Origin: a virus
Length of the DNA: 30,023 nucleotides
Virus record (IMG/VR): IMGVR_UViG_3300035228_000827
Coordinates: 1-30,023 of that record
Direction: 5' to 3' (one strand)
The notes below the pieces were generated by a model that was not told the DNA's origin, did not search any database, and saw nothing but the letters and a program-made list of their open reading frames with translations. This document shows, piece after piece, positions 8,315-15,952 of this stretch (positions are counted from its first letter, which is position 1; the number at the start of each line of letters is the position of its first letter). Position numbers and translations under genes: made by a program.

Positions 8315-9274
8315 ATGATGTATAACTGGTATAGAAAAGAATCACCTCTCTCAAGTTTGATTGGGATGGCTGGAGGTATTGGAAGAAACTTAATTCGTAG
8401 TAGTTTAGGACCTTCAGCAACTGGAGGTGATGAAATAATTGATACTCCAACTCATTGGATTCATGTTTTTACATCACCAGGAACTTTCAGTAATTCAAGA
8501 TCATTAGATGTTGATTATTTAATGGTTGGTGGCGGTGGTTATGGTGGAGCAAACCTTGGTGGAGGAGGTGGAGGAGGTGCGTTTATATATAAAACTGCCG
8601 CCACTCTTTCAGTAGATGATTACTCAATAACAATTGGTCAGGGTGGTACGGTGGGCACTGCGTGGCCATCTTACAACAAGCCAACTCCGGGCACTCCAAC
8701 TACTTTTAATGCATTAACTGCATCAGGTGGCGGGGGTGGCAGTGGAGCGTATCCAGGACCAGCTCCATGGCAAAACGGATCCAACGGCGCATCTGGTGGT
8801 GGAGGAGGCGGAGAGCATACAGCACACGCAAAAGGATATGCTACTGCTGATCCTTATCCTGGGGTTTTTGGTGATTCACCAAATAATGGATGGGGACATG
8901 ATGGTGGTAATGGTTTTGCACCTTGGAATTTCTGTGGTGGAGGTGGCGGTGGCGCTTCTGTAGTAGGAGATACCGGTACTGCACCAAGTGGTGGACCTGG
9001 TGGTGATGGTTTGCCAGTAACTTGGATGCCACCTTCTTATGGAACACCTGGACCTCAACCAGGAAGATGGTTTGGTGGTGGTGGAGCTGGTAGATCTTAT
9101 GGTCCTGGATATGGAGTTCATGGAATTCCTGGCCATGGCGCTGGAACTCCTGGTTCTTTGTCAGGAGGTGGTGATAACACTGGTGGTGGAGGAGGAGGAC
9201 GTTTACTTGATGGCACTGGAACTGCTAGCAGTACTGGATATGCTGGAATTGTTGCTATAAGATATAGCAAATAA
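8315..9274 (+). CDS. Glycine-rich tip adhesin, gp38-like (cassette 1)
   Basis: 319 residues, beginning four bases after the stalk gene. After an N-terminal segment (KESPLSSLIGMAGG) and the strand WIHVFTSPGTF, the protein is dominated by poly-glycine runs: GGGGYGG, GGGGGGGAFIY, GGGGGSGAYPG, GGGGGGEHTAH, GGGGGGASVVG, GGGGAGRSYGPG and GGGGGGRLLDG, separated by variable loops. This is the layout of the gp38 adhesins of T4-like phages of the S16 type, where glycine-rich motifs form a polyglycine sandwich that presents receptor-binding loops. No sequence homology to gp38 can be claimed from reading alone; the resemblance is in architecture and gene order. The sister gene is at 14922. A second in-frame ATG lies at 8318. 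Confidence 0.65.
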   Translation: MMYNWYRKESPLSSLIGMAGGIGRNLIRSSLGPSATGGDEIIDTPTHWIHVFTSPGTFSNSRSLDVDYLMVGGGGYGGANLGGGGGGGAFIYKTAATLSVDDYSITIGQGGTVGTAWPSYNKPTPGTPTTFNALTASGGGGGSGAYPGPAPWQNGSNGASGGGGGGEHTAHAKGYATADPYPGVFGDSPNNGWGHDGGNGFAPWNFCGGGGGGASVVGDTGTAPSGGPGGDGLPVTWMPPSYGTPGPQPGRWFGGGGAGRSYGPGYGVHGIPGHGAGTPGSLSGGGDNTGGGGGGRLLDGTGTASSTGYAGIVAIRYSK

Positions 9275-9303
9275 TTGACTCTGGTGAAGTTCTGATATAT
9301 AAT
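9275..9303 (+). promoter_or_regulatory. Sigma70-type promoter for the oxygenase pair
   Basis: TTGACT (9275-9280), a 17-base spacer, and TATAAT (9298-9303) give a near-consensus bacterial promoter. The -35 box begins directly after the stop of the glycine-rich gene and the start codon is at 9327, so the leader would be short. No late box lies before this gene, unlike its neighbours, which suggests earlier expression than the fibres. Confidence 0.75.
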
Positions 9304-9326
9304 GATACTGAATATATTATAGGTAT

Positions 9327-9947
9327 ATGGCATTCCAAAGTATTTGGTATTACACGGATCTTCCAGATGATATTGTAGATATTGTAGAAAGAGAACTAAC
9401 TCATAAGTTTGATGATCAGATGGCAGACTCTAGACTTCATGGAGATGCACTCAATAAAGATAAAAGAAATTCACAAAATACCTGGATTCCTACAGCGCAT
9501 TGGGTGGCAGGGTTTCTATGGCATTATATTCAACGTGCTAATCGTGAAAACTTTCTATATGACTTGAGAAACATTGATGGTGAGTCAATGCAATATACTC
9601 GTTATACAGAAGGTCAATTTTATGGATGGCATAATGATGCTGGACTATCAACACAACATAAACCCATAAGTGGCAACAATCGTGCTGAAGGATTGGCACA
9701 AGACTTTGTGAATGAGAATATTGAACTTGTTCGTAAGTTGTCATTCTCTCTTCAACTCTCTGACCCTGATGACTATGAGGGTGGAAATGTCCAATTGCTA
9801 GATGAAGCAGGAAATTCTTATATTGCTCCACGAAAACGTGGTTGTATTGTTCTATTTGATTCAAGAACACAGCATAGAGTTCTTAAAGTTAAGAAAGGTG
9901 TTCGTAAATCTATTGTTGGATGGGTTGTTGGTCCGAGGTGGAAATAA
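9327..9947 (+). CDS. 2OG-Fe(II) oxygenase (PKHD-type hydroxylase-like)
   Basis: 206 residues, a full-length double-stranded beta-helix dioxygenase. The iron ligands read as H102 and D104 in FYGWHNDAG and H183 in SRTQHRVLKV; R193 in GVRKSIVGW is placed to bind the 2-oxoglutarate carboxylate. EGGNVQLLD near residue 151 is typical of the family. Such enzymes couple oxidation of 2-oxoglutarate to hydroxylation of a protein, nucleic acid or small molecule; the substrate is not evident. It has its own sigma70-like promoter and its stop overlaps the start of a second oxygenase by one base, forming a two-gene operon set inside the tail-fibre region. Enzyme class is confident, target unknown. Confidence 0.85.
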   Translation: MAFQSIWYYTDLPDDIVDIVERELTHKFDDQMADSRLHGDALNKDKRNSQNTWIPTAHWVAGFLWHYIQRANRENFLYDLRNIDGESMQYTRYTEGQFYGWHNDAGLSTQHKPISGNNRAEGLAQDFVNENIELVRKLSFSLQLSDPDDYEGGNVQLLDEAGNSYIAPRKRGCIVLFDSRTQHRVLKVKKGVRKSIVGWVVGPRWK

Positions 9948-10681
9948 TGAAAATGGCACAAGAGCATCTTGATTTTCAAGAGAAGATTAATACAGGCACT
10001 GCATGGACTCTTAATGATGAGTTTGATAAAAATGGTTATATCGTACTAAGAAATCTTTGTGATGCTAATGATCTAATATCTCCTGTTCCTCAGAATAGAG
10101 GTCAATACACGTATTATGATAAAAATATTGAGAACTTTACTCTGGAACCAGTTGAGAGCCAAGTAGAAGGATCAACATCTCGCTATTGGCATCCTCAATA
10201 CAGAAAAATACATAATGACATTCGCCTTAGGTTACAAAAAGAAATAGGACGTTTGCTGTATAATACATATTACTATGATAGATTTTACTTTCCTGGACAA
10301 AAACTCGACAAGCACGCTGATAGAGATGCTTGTGAAATATCAGTAACAGTCAATGTTGGAACTAATCTTAAAGATAAAGATGCTGATTGGCCAATTTATA
10401 TCAAGACTCCTGACACATATAAGGATAAGAATAAGGCAACTATTATTATTCCAGGGAAAGAGCATTCAGTTATTCTAAATCCTGGTGATGCAATGGTATA
10501 TAAGGGTTGTGAACGTCCACATTGGCGTGAACCTATGCCTGGTACACCAAGACCACCAAAAAGAGGAAGAAGATTGTTTGGTGGACCTCAGTCAGAAGAA
10601 CAATATTATCATCAAATCTTTTTTCATTATGTCTTGCAAGATGGAGAAAGAGCACATTGTGCCTGGGACAGATCAAGATAA
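9947..10681 (+). CDS. Second 2OG-Fe(II) oxygenase-like protein
   Basis: 244 residues from the ATG at 9947, preferred because GAGGTGG lies just upstream and the start overlaps the previous stop (TAATG); a longer frame exists only with a TTG start. FYFPGQKLDKHADRDACEI supplies H123 and D125 of an HxD motif. NPGDAMVYKGCERPHWREP supplies the distal H192 and a nearby arginine. The C-terminus YHQIFFHYVLQDG closes the barrel. The ERPHWREP pattern is one I associate with this oxygenase group. It differs clearly from its partner, so the two likely act on different substrates or positions rather than being a recent duplication. A perfect palindrome follows its stop. Confidence 0.75.
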   Translation: MKMAQEHLDFQEKINTGTAWTLNDEFDKNGYIVLRNLCDANDLISPVPQNRGQYTYYDKNIENFTLEPVESQVEGSTSRYWHPQYRKIHNDIRLRLQKEIGRLLYNTYYYDRFYFPGQKLDKHADRDACEISVTVNVGTNLKDKDADWPIYIKTPDTYKDKNKATIIIPGKEHSVILNPGDAMVYKGCERPHWREPMPGTPRPPKRGRRLFGGPQSEEQYYHQIFFHYVLQDGERAHCAWDRSR

Positions 10682-10691
10682 AATTTCTAAT

Positions 10692-10713
10692 TTCCATGCA
10701 ATATTGCATGGAA
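10692..10713 (+). terminator. Perfect 22-base palindrome, probable terminator
   Basis: TTCCATGCA, an ATAT loop, and TGCATGGAA form a nine-base-pair stem with no mismatch, 10 bases after the oxygenase stop, followed by CATTTTATA. The T-run is short, so termination may be partial; an operator is the other reading. Confidence 0.55.
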
Positions 10714-10723
10714 CATTTTATAG

Positions 10724-10731
10724 GATAAATA
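10724..10731 (+). promoter_or_regulatory. T4-type late promoter (GATAAATA)
   Basis: GATAAATA followed by ACTAAAAA, 19 bases before the ATG at 10751. The first base deviates from TATAAATA but the downstream extension is the same as in the strongest copies. It drives the fibre, tip and chaperone genes up to 13658. Confidence 0.75.
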
Positions 10732-10750
10732 ACTAAAAATGTAGATAGAA

Positions 10751-12040
10751 ATGTCTTCTTCATCAAATGCTGCTGAATTATCTAGCTTATCTTCAGGAAA
10801 TGTATGGGTAGTTGATGGTGCCAATAGTAGAGTTGGCGTCAACACCACTTCCCCATCAACTACTCTTGATGTAATTGGTATTGTAAGCGCAACTAGTTTT
10901 CAAGGAGATGGTTCTGCATTAACTGGAATTTCAGGGGGTCTAGCAGATGTTGTTGATGACCCTTCTCCACAACTAGGTGGTAATTTAGATCTTAATAATA
11001 AAAAAATTACAGGTACAGGCGGAATTGATGTAGTTGGAGTTGTTAGTGCTACTAAATTGCATGTTGGTGTTGGTACTGGTGTATATACTGAAGATCTAGT
11101 TGTACAAGGTGATGCAAGAATTACTGGTATTCTGACTATTGGTACTGGATCAATTACCATAGACCCTCTAAATAAAGAAATAACTGGTATTAATGATATT
11201 GTTGTTGGATCTGGAGCATCATTATCATTAGCACCACTACTTAATAATAAAGGATCATTTGTTGTTGATTATAGCAAAGTAATTATTAAGGGATATAATC
11301 CCAATCTCACAGGTACATACAACAGAAACGTTGGTTTTGTTTTATGGTGGGCGTACCCTTACACAAATCAATCTAGATTTCTTTCTGCTAATAATTATTA
11401 TTATTTTTTACATGAAAGTGACAACTCTAAAATACTTATTTACAGTATTATAAATAATTACTGGTGGGCAATTTATAGTAATGGATCTGATTTTTCTTCA
11501 CCACAAAACAATGGTGTGATCTCTCCAGTAACTAATTATGCATTGATCACTCCTGGAACACAATCTTATGACAATACTTATAAATTATATCCAAGTTCTG
11601 GAAGTCAAATTGAATATCCAACAACTGTTGTAGGTCGAGAAACTTCACTTGGTGTTGCAGATGCATCCTCCATAATTGTATCTGGTAATGCTAATGTTAG
11701 TGGCATTCTGACTGCTAGTGTATTAGATAGAACACATACAACTATCACATCAGGTATTGTAACTACATTAGTATCTAATAACTATTATTCTGCTGACACT
11801 TCATCAGGGATTATTACAGCATATCTACCTCAAAATCCTTCTCAGGGAGACTACATAGTTATATCAGATAACTCTGGGTCTTTTGGTATAAACACGTGTT
11901 TTATTGTTGCAAATCAGTCAGCTACTGGTCCTGCAACTTATATTCAAGGTTCTACTACAAATTTAGAAGCTGATGTTCAATACGCAACAGCTTCTCTTAC
12001 ATATACAGGTTTTTCTACTACAGGTTGGTTGATTAAGTAA
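10751..12040 (+). CDS. Tail fibre / baseplate-associated fibre protein
   Basis: 429 residues. The N-terminal part has GVNTTSPSTTLDVIG, GDGSALTGISGGLADVV and PQLGGNLDLNNKKITGTG, a pattern common in phage fibre shafts. LHVGVGTGVYTEDLVVQGD and ITGILTIGTGSITIDP continue a regular beta-helix. A middle region rich in Tyr, Trp and Asn (about 190-290) is the likely variable domain. The last 100 residues (AYLPQNPSQGDYIVISDNSG, then LTYTGFSTTGWLIK) form a compact domain that I know from T4-like baseplate and fibre proteins of cyanophages. The next gene starts directly after its stop. Structural role confident; binding specificity unknown. Confidence 0.7.
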   Translation: MSSSSNAAELSSLSSGNVWVVDGANSRVGVNTTSPSTTLDVIGIVSATSFQGDGSALTGISGGLADVVDDPSPQLGGNLDLNNKKITGTGGIDVVGVVSATKLHVGVGTGVYTEDLVVQGDARITGILTIGTGSITIDPLNKEITGINDIVVGSGASLSLAPLLNNKGSFVVDYSKVIIKGYNPNLTGTYNRNVGFVLWWAYPYTNQSRFLSANNYYYFLHESDNSKILIYSIINNYWWAIYSNGSDFSSPQNNGVISPVTNYALITPGTQSYDNTYKLYPSSGSQIEYPTTVVGRETSLGVADASSIIVSGNANVSGILTASVLDRTHTTITSGIVTTLVSNNYYSADTSSGIITAYLPQNPSQGDYIVISDNSGSFGINTCFIVANQSATGPATYIQGSTTNLEADVQYATASLTYTGFSTTGWLIK

Positions 12041-13435
12041 ATGACAAAACTTTCAGACGTTAAAGGATTTGGTGCTGCTGGTGGTGGTGGTGGAGGAGGC
12101 GGAGGAGAAGGTGTATTTACTGGATCACTTCTCACTGATGCTAAATCATTTAACAACAATGATTCGGGTTGGTATATGGCTATAACTAACCTTGATGCAT
12201 ATGCACATCCTGTAAGAATAAGAGGACTTGATACTGCAACTAAAGCATATTTTGGTATGAACTGTGCCATGACATCTGGCAGTAACACTGGCCAGATGTC
12301 ACATACTTTTACACTTTTCTCTGCTAACCAAAATACTGGTGCTATTGTAAAAGAGAATGTTATTCAAGTACACTCAACCCCCTCCACATATGATTACTCA
12401 ACATATGATAGAAGTTGCGATGAATGGACAGGTAGGTATACTTACCATGGAAATATTCCCAGGTCTAGTTCAGGTCATCAATATGGATTTGATACTGTCT
12501 TAATTACAGGAACAACTACTAGCTCTGAAAGCTCAGATCATACTAATACTAGTTCATACTATCCTCTAAGCAACTCTCAAAAGTTTAATTATGTTAGTAC
12601 TGCAGAGAGGAGACATGGAGGTGCTGTAAAACATACGATGCCATCATATTCTGCGTCTAACTCTAAGGGAGTATTAATAGAATGGGTTTATAATTACAGT
12701 ACAACATCTGGGGGTGCGGCGTCAAACCAAACTCCATATGGGCAAAGCAGCATCACTAGCACTAATTACACCATCAACACTTTCTGGCAATGGCAGGATG
12801 CAACTGAACCATATTATGATGATTTTCATTCCCTACCTGAAGGAGTATGGGCAAGAAATAGATCAACTGGTGCATGGTCTAATATCCTACCAAATCAAGG
12901 TTTGTCTGACACTTATAAAGGATTTCATTTATCAAATGGTAGTGTTCTGCTATACTTGGGAGGAGCTGCTAAACTTATCAATAGTAGTGGATCAATAAGT
13001 GATTTATCAGCTGCTGCTGCTCTTAGTCTTTCAACCCTTAGTATAACTCGAGCTGGAAGTTACAAATCTGTAGCATTTTGTTGGAATATTGGTACAGATG
13101 AATGGATCCAGGCACTACCTAATGCTAAATTTACTAAATTTAAACTTGATCCAACTACTGGTGCTCAAACTTTATCAAATGTTTTATTAGTTCAAGAGCT
13201 AGAATTTGCTTCTCTTGATGATAGTTTTCAATATAGAAGAGGACTCTTTTCAAGTTTCTCAGTTTCTAGTATTAATTACAGTTCAAATACCTTTACATTT
13301 GGCAATGAGAGTTCAAGTGGTAATGGGTATGGTAGAAACAAACTATGTTTCATGGGAGGGCGGGACTCTGCTAATGAAATGTATGTAGCTACATATGACC
13401 TCACAACATTAATCTCTACATTAACTTATACATAG
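12041..13435 (+). CDS. Putative fibre tip / receptor-binding protein
   Basis: 464 residues, ATG directly after the preceding TAA. A short N-terminal segment with nine glycines in a row (residues 14-22) could be a flexible attachment point. The rest is Ser, Thr, Tyr and Asn rich with predicted beta strands and no repeat that I recognise. Features include GWYMAITNLDAYAHPVRIRG near the N-terminus and EWTGRYTYHGNIPRSSSGHQ further on. It lies between a fibre shaft gene and a chaperone-like gene, the place usually held by a distal, receptor-binding subunit. I do not recognise the family; the role is inferred from size, composition and position. Confidence 0.6.
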   Translation: MTKLSDVKGFGAAGGGGGGGGGEGVFTGSLLTDAKSFNNNDSGWYMAITNLDAYAHPVRIRGLDTATKAYFGMNCAMTSGSNTGQMSHTFTLFSANQNTGAIVKENVIQVHSTPSTYDYSTYDRSCDEWTGRYTYHGNIPRSSSGHQYGFDTVLITGTTTSSESSDHTNTSSYYPLSNSQKFNYVSTAERRHGGAVKHTMPSYSASNSKGVLIEWVYNYSTTSGGAASNQTPYGQSSITSTNYTINTFWQWQDATEPYYDDFHSLPEGVWARNRSTGAWSNILPNQGLSDTYKGFHLSNGSVLLYLGGAAKLINSSGSISDLSAAAALSLSTLSITRAGSYKSVAFCWNIGTDEWIQALPNAKFTKFKLDPTTGAQTLSNVLLVQELEFASLDDSFQYRRGLFSSFSVSSINYSSNTFTFGNESSSGNGYGRNKLCFMGGRDSANEMYVATYDLTTLISTLTYT

Positions 13436-13442
13436 GAAGAAT

Positions 13443-13658
13443 ATGCCTTACAGTAATATATCAGATCTTAGAGCAGCAAGAGATCAAGCATTATCAAATA
13501 GTGATTTTTATCTTCTTGAAGATTCTCCAATAGTTGAGGAACTGAGAGATATAAAAATGGTAGCATTAAAGTTGTATCGTCAGGAACTTCGTGATCTTCC
13601 AGCAAAAGCATCTATTGAAGGGATAGAAAATGTAGAATTACCCACTTCACCAATGTGA
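13443..13658 (+). CDS. Tail fibre chaperone-like protein (short copy 2)
   Basis: 71 residues. RAARDQALSNSDFYLLEDSP followed by LYRQELRDLPAK and a final PTSP mirrors the core of the chaperone-like proteins at 1116 and 17325 (residues R..L..SDW, then YRQELRDI). It lacks their N-terminal modules and the GFP-x-x-I-x-WP ending is replaced by GIENVELPTSPM. GGAAGAAT just upstream of the ATG is a usable ribosome binding site. It ends the transcription unit that starts at 10724 and probably assists folding of the tip protein before it. Confidence 0.65.
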   Translation: MPYSNISDLRAARDQALSNSDFYLLEDSPIVEELRDIKMVALKLYRQELRDLPAKASIEGIENVELPTSPM

Positions 13659-13711
13659 GTATTTTCTATAACTAAACTGTCAGTCAATAAATGACAATAG
13701 GATTTTTATAA

Positions 13712-13719
13712 GATAAATA
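13712..13719 (+). promoter_or_regulatory. T4-type late promoter (GATAAATA)
   Basis: GATAAATA followed by AGTAAAAA, 21 bases before the ATG at 13741. It is one base off the downstream extension seen at 1578. Confidence 0.7.
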
Positions 13720-13740
13720 AGTAAAAAGAAACTGTGTGCA

Positions 13741-14139
13741 ATGTCAAGGGCACGAGATTTATCAAAATTAGCTAATGAAGCTTCCTTAAGTGTTAGTGGT
13801 AGTTATAATGTTGGTGTTAACTCACTAACACCAACCACTAAGCTTGATGTAAATGGTACAGTAACAGCAACTTCATTTGTTGGTTCTGGTGCAAACTTAA
13901 CTGGTGTCAGTGGATTTGCTACTGCATTATCATCTGATCAAACATCACCATTAACTGTTTTCTTCAAAACTCCAAAGAAGGTGAATATTGGTGCAGGAAT
14001 ATCTGTAACTGTAGAATCTGATGCAACCTCAGGTAATGTAGCATTTATTAGAGAAAGCATTATTCATGTATCAGTTGGATCTACATTGCATGTTGGAGCA
14101 GGAACTACGTTAGTTACTAATGTACTTGGGCTATTTTGA
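13741..14139 (+). CDS. Small virion structural protein
   Basis: 132 residues, alone between two late promoters. MSRARDLSKLANEASLSVSG and NSLTPTTKLDVNGTVTATSF are the start of a fibre-like shaft as found in many marine phages. The C-terminal 60 residues (SPLTVFFKTPKKVNIGAGIS, then STLHVGAGTTLVTNVL) form a small beta domain whose ending resembles that of the protein at 1603 (LTVGAGKTMVIDVL). The stop overlaps the next late promoter. It may be a short fibre or a connector; its precise place in the tail cannot be told. Confidence 0.65.
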   Translation: MSRARDLSKLANEASLSVSGSYNVGVNSLTPTTKLDVNGTVTATSFVGSGANLTGVSGFATALSSDQTSPLTVFFKTPKKVNIGAGISVTVESDATSGNVAFIRESIIHVSVGSTLHVGAGTTLVTNVLGLF

Positions 14140-14145
14140 TAAATA
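14138..14145 (+). promoter_or_regulatory. Probable T4-type late promoter (GATAAATA)
   Basis: GATAAATA overlapping the stop of the small structural gene. Its distance of 29 bases to the ATG at 14175 is the longest of the set and the ACTAAAAA extension is missing, so this copy is less certain. Confidence 0.6.
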
Positions 14146-14174
14146 AAAACATAGCAAAAGGATTTTAGAAACCG

Positions 14175-14909
14175 ATGTCTGAAATTAGGGTAAATAAAAT
14201 TGTTAATGAGACGGGAAGTGGTTCCGTTGAATTTGCTGAAGGTGCAACTCTCCCTAGTGGAAAGACCCTCAGTGGATCTGGAACCATTACAATGGACGTT
14301 AGTGGTAATGTAAGTGGAAGTTCTGCATCATGTAGTGGAAACTCTGCAACAGCAACAGTTGCTAGTGGATTAACTGGAACACCTAATATTGTAGTTGGAT
14401 CTGTTACAGGAACCACAGGAACATTTAGTGGAAACGTTTCAGTTGGTGGAACACTAACTTACGAAGATGTAACTAATGTTGATTCTGTTGGTATTGTAAC
14501 TGCCAGATCAGGTGTTGACCTGAATGGAACTTTAAGAGAGAAAGTTAATGTAACTGCTGGTAAGTTGAGTGATAATCTCAACATTAACCTTGCTAGTGGT
14601 ATGGTTCATCTGTTTACCACAGCAGAATCAACAACAGCAGTACCAAATATTAGAGTAGATGGATCAACATCATTGAATAGTGTGATGGAAATTGGAGAAA
14701 GTGTTGTTGTTACCTTAATCACAACTGCAAATGCTTCTGCATATTCTGCACAGATGACAATTGATGGTGGAGCACAAACAGAAAACTGGATTGGTGGTAA
14801 TGCCCCAACAGATGGTGGAAGCTCTGGTGTAGATATTCATTCCTTTACTATTATTAAGACTGCATCTGCGACATTTACTGTAATTGGCAATCAGAATAAG
14901 ACTTCTTGA
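14175..14909 (+). CDS. Tail fibre stalk protein of adhesin cassette 2
   Basis: 244 residues. MSEIRVNKIVNETGSG opens a shaft with SGSGTITMDVSGNVSG, ASGLTGTPNIVVGSVTGTTG and SGNVSVGGTLTYEDVTNV. The C-terminal domain (about 120-244) matches the end of the protein at 7531 in order and key residues: NLASGMVHLFTT, MEIGESVVVTLITT, NWIGGNAP and HSFTIIK. A glycine-rich protein follows after 12 bases, the same arrangement as at 7531-9274. The two stalks differ in shaft length and the DNA is clearly diverged, so the duplication is old or the second copy came by transfer. A carrier for the glycine-rich tip is the likely role. Confidence 0.7.
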   Translation: MSEIRVNKIVNETGSGSVEFAEGATLPSGKTLSGSGTITMDVSGNVSGSSASCSGNSATATVASGLTGTPNIVVGSVTGTTGTFSGNVSVGGTLTYEDVTNVDSVGIVTARSGVDLNGTLREKVNVTAGKLSDNLNINLASGMVHLFTTAESTTAVPNIRVDGSTSLNSVMEIGESVVVTLITTANASAYSAQMTIDGGAQTENWIGGNAPTDGGSSGVDIHSFTIIKTASATFTVIGNQNKTS

Positions 14910-14921
14910 GGAGAATAATCA

Positions 14922-15935
14922 ATGAGAGACTTTTTTAAAAAAGAATCACCAATCCTTTCTATGCTTGGATTTGGTGGTGGAGGAACTGGAATTAATGGTG
15001 GTGGCGGAGTATCAAGATCACCAATGTCAGGAGCATATTTGCTTCTCGGAGGAGGTGGTCAAGGTGGTAGAAACAACGCTGGCGGTGGCGGCGGTGGAGG
15101 TGGTGGAATGCACGAAAATGTTAGTACAGAATTATACACTGACACCTATACAATCACTACAGGAGCAGGAGGAGTAAGTAGTGCATACGGCACCGGTGCG
15201 CCTGGTGGATATTCTTCTATTGAAGGAGAATTTTATGGTGTCATCAGGAGAGTAGAAGGTGGAGGAGGTGGTGGTGGATACGACGATGGTAGGGATGGCG
15301 GATGTGGTGGAGGATCTGGTAATGCTGGCAGTTCTCCAGGGATTGCCTATGGTAAAGGTTGGGGTCTTAATCCAAGCGCACCACAACCAGTCAGGAATAC
15401 TTACCCAAATTATACTCCAGGTGAGACTCAAGGTTATCCCGGTGGAAATAATCCTGGTTATGTGAATGCAAACGCAGCTGGTGGAGGTGGTACTGGTGGG
15501 CAAGGAGGTTCAGGTGGAGGTGCTGGTGGTAGTGGCAACAACGCCACATTGCTGGCTGCGATAGGTATTCCACATGCTGGAGGTGGAGGCGGTTGCTGGA
15601 ATTATCCTAATGGTGGTGGCACCTCTGGTGGTCAGGGAGGTGGTGGAGCCTCTAATGCCACATTTGGTCCTTTTCCTAATGCCAGCGGAGGACCTCCTAA
15701 TGGTGGTTATTATGGAACCAAAGGAACTGATGGACTTGGTGGTGGAGGAGGTGCTGGACAACAGGGCGGCCCTAATTATACATACTCTGGTGGACCAGGT
15801 GGTAGTGGAAGAGTAATATGGAGAGTGTTGACATCTGCTAGTGGTGGCATTACTCATACAAATGCATCTGTTTCTACTTCTGGTAGTTACACAATATATA
15901 CCTGGACTCAACCAGGAACTTTGACTATTCCATAA
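14922..15935 (+). CDS. Glycine-rich tip adhesin, gp38-like (cassette 2)
   Basis: 337 residues with GAGGAGA as a strong ribosome binding site. The N-terminus KKESPILSMLGFGGGGTG parallels KESPLSSLIGMAGG of the protein at 8315. About ten glycine runs follow (GGGGQGG, GGGGGGGGGM, GGGGGGGYDDG, GGGGTGGQGGSGG, GGGGGCWNYPNGGG, GGGGGAGQQGG) with diverse loops between them. The C-terminus GRVIWRVLTSA and YTIYTWTQPGTLTI is a beta segment. The layout fits gp38-type adhesins made of polyglycine helices with exposed specificity loops. Loops are unrelated to those of the first copy, so the two may bind different receptors. Codon bias toward GGT and GGA runs makes both strands open here; the reverse frames are shadows. 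Confidence 0.65.
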   Translation: MRDFFKKESPILSMLGFGGGGTGINGGGGVSRSPMSGAYLLLGGGGQGGRNNAGGGGGGGGGMHENVSTELYTDTYTITTGAGGVSSAYGTGAPGGYSSIEGEFYGVIRRVEGGGGGGGYDDGRDGGCGGGSGNAGSSPGIAYGKGWGLNPSAPQPVRNTYPNYTPGETQGYPGGNNPGYVNANAAGGGGTGGQGGSGGGAGGSGNNATLLAAIGIPHAGGGGGCWNYPNGGGTSGGQGGGGASNATFGPFPNASGGPPNGGYYGTKGTDGLGGGGGAGQQGGPNYTYSGGPGGSGRVIWRVLTSASGGITHTNASVSTSGSYTIYTWTQPGTLTIP

Positions 15936-15952
15936 AATACATAAAATTTACT

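Noticed and set aside
8310-8317. GATAAATG before the first glycine-rich gene as a late promoter
   Set aside because: The last base of the box is G, it overlaps the start codon, and the gene is clearly linked to the stalk gene four bases upstream.
9920-9946. Longer TTG-started form of the second oxygenase, and similar TTG or GTG extensions at 17806, 18374, 19625, 19978 and 27529
   Set aside because: In each case an ATG further in sits at or near the previous stop, often with a better ribosome binding site, and the extra residues overlap the neighbouring gene.
13679-13697. TGTCA and TGACA around 13680-13696 followed by ATTTTTATA as a terminator
   Set aside because: The stem is only five base pairs, AT rich with a nine-base loop, and the T-run is several bases away; too weak to list as a feature.
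15132-15911. Long open frames on the minus strand opposite the second glycine-rich adhesin, and similar ones at 8841-9136
   Set aside because: They are the reverse reading of glycine codon runs (Pro, Thr, Ser and His rich low complexity). All supported genes are on the + strand and no start signals were seen for these.
15921-15947. TTGACT and TAAAAT before the gene at 15953 as an early promoter
   Set aside because: The spacer is only 15 bases and the expected start site would fall at or after the ATG.
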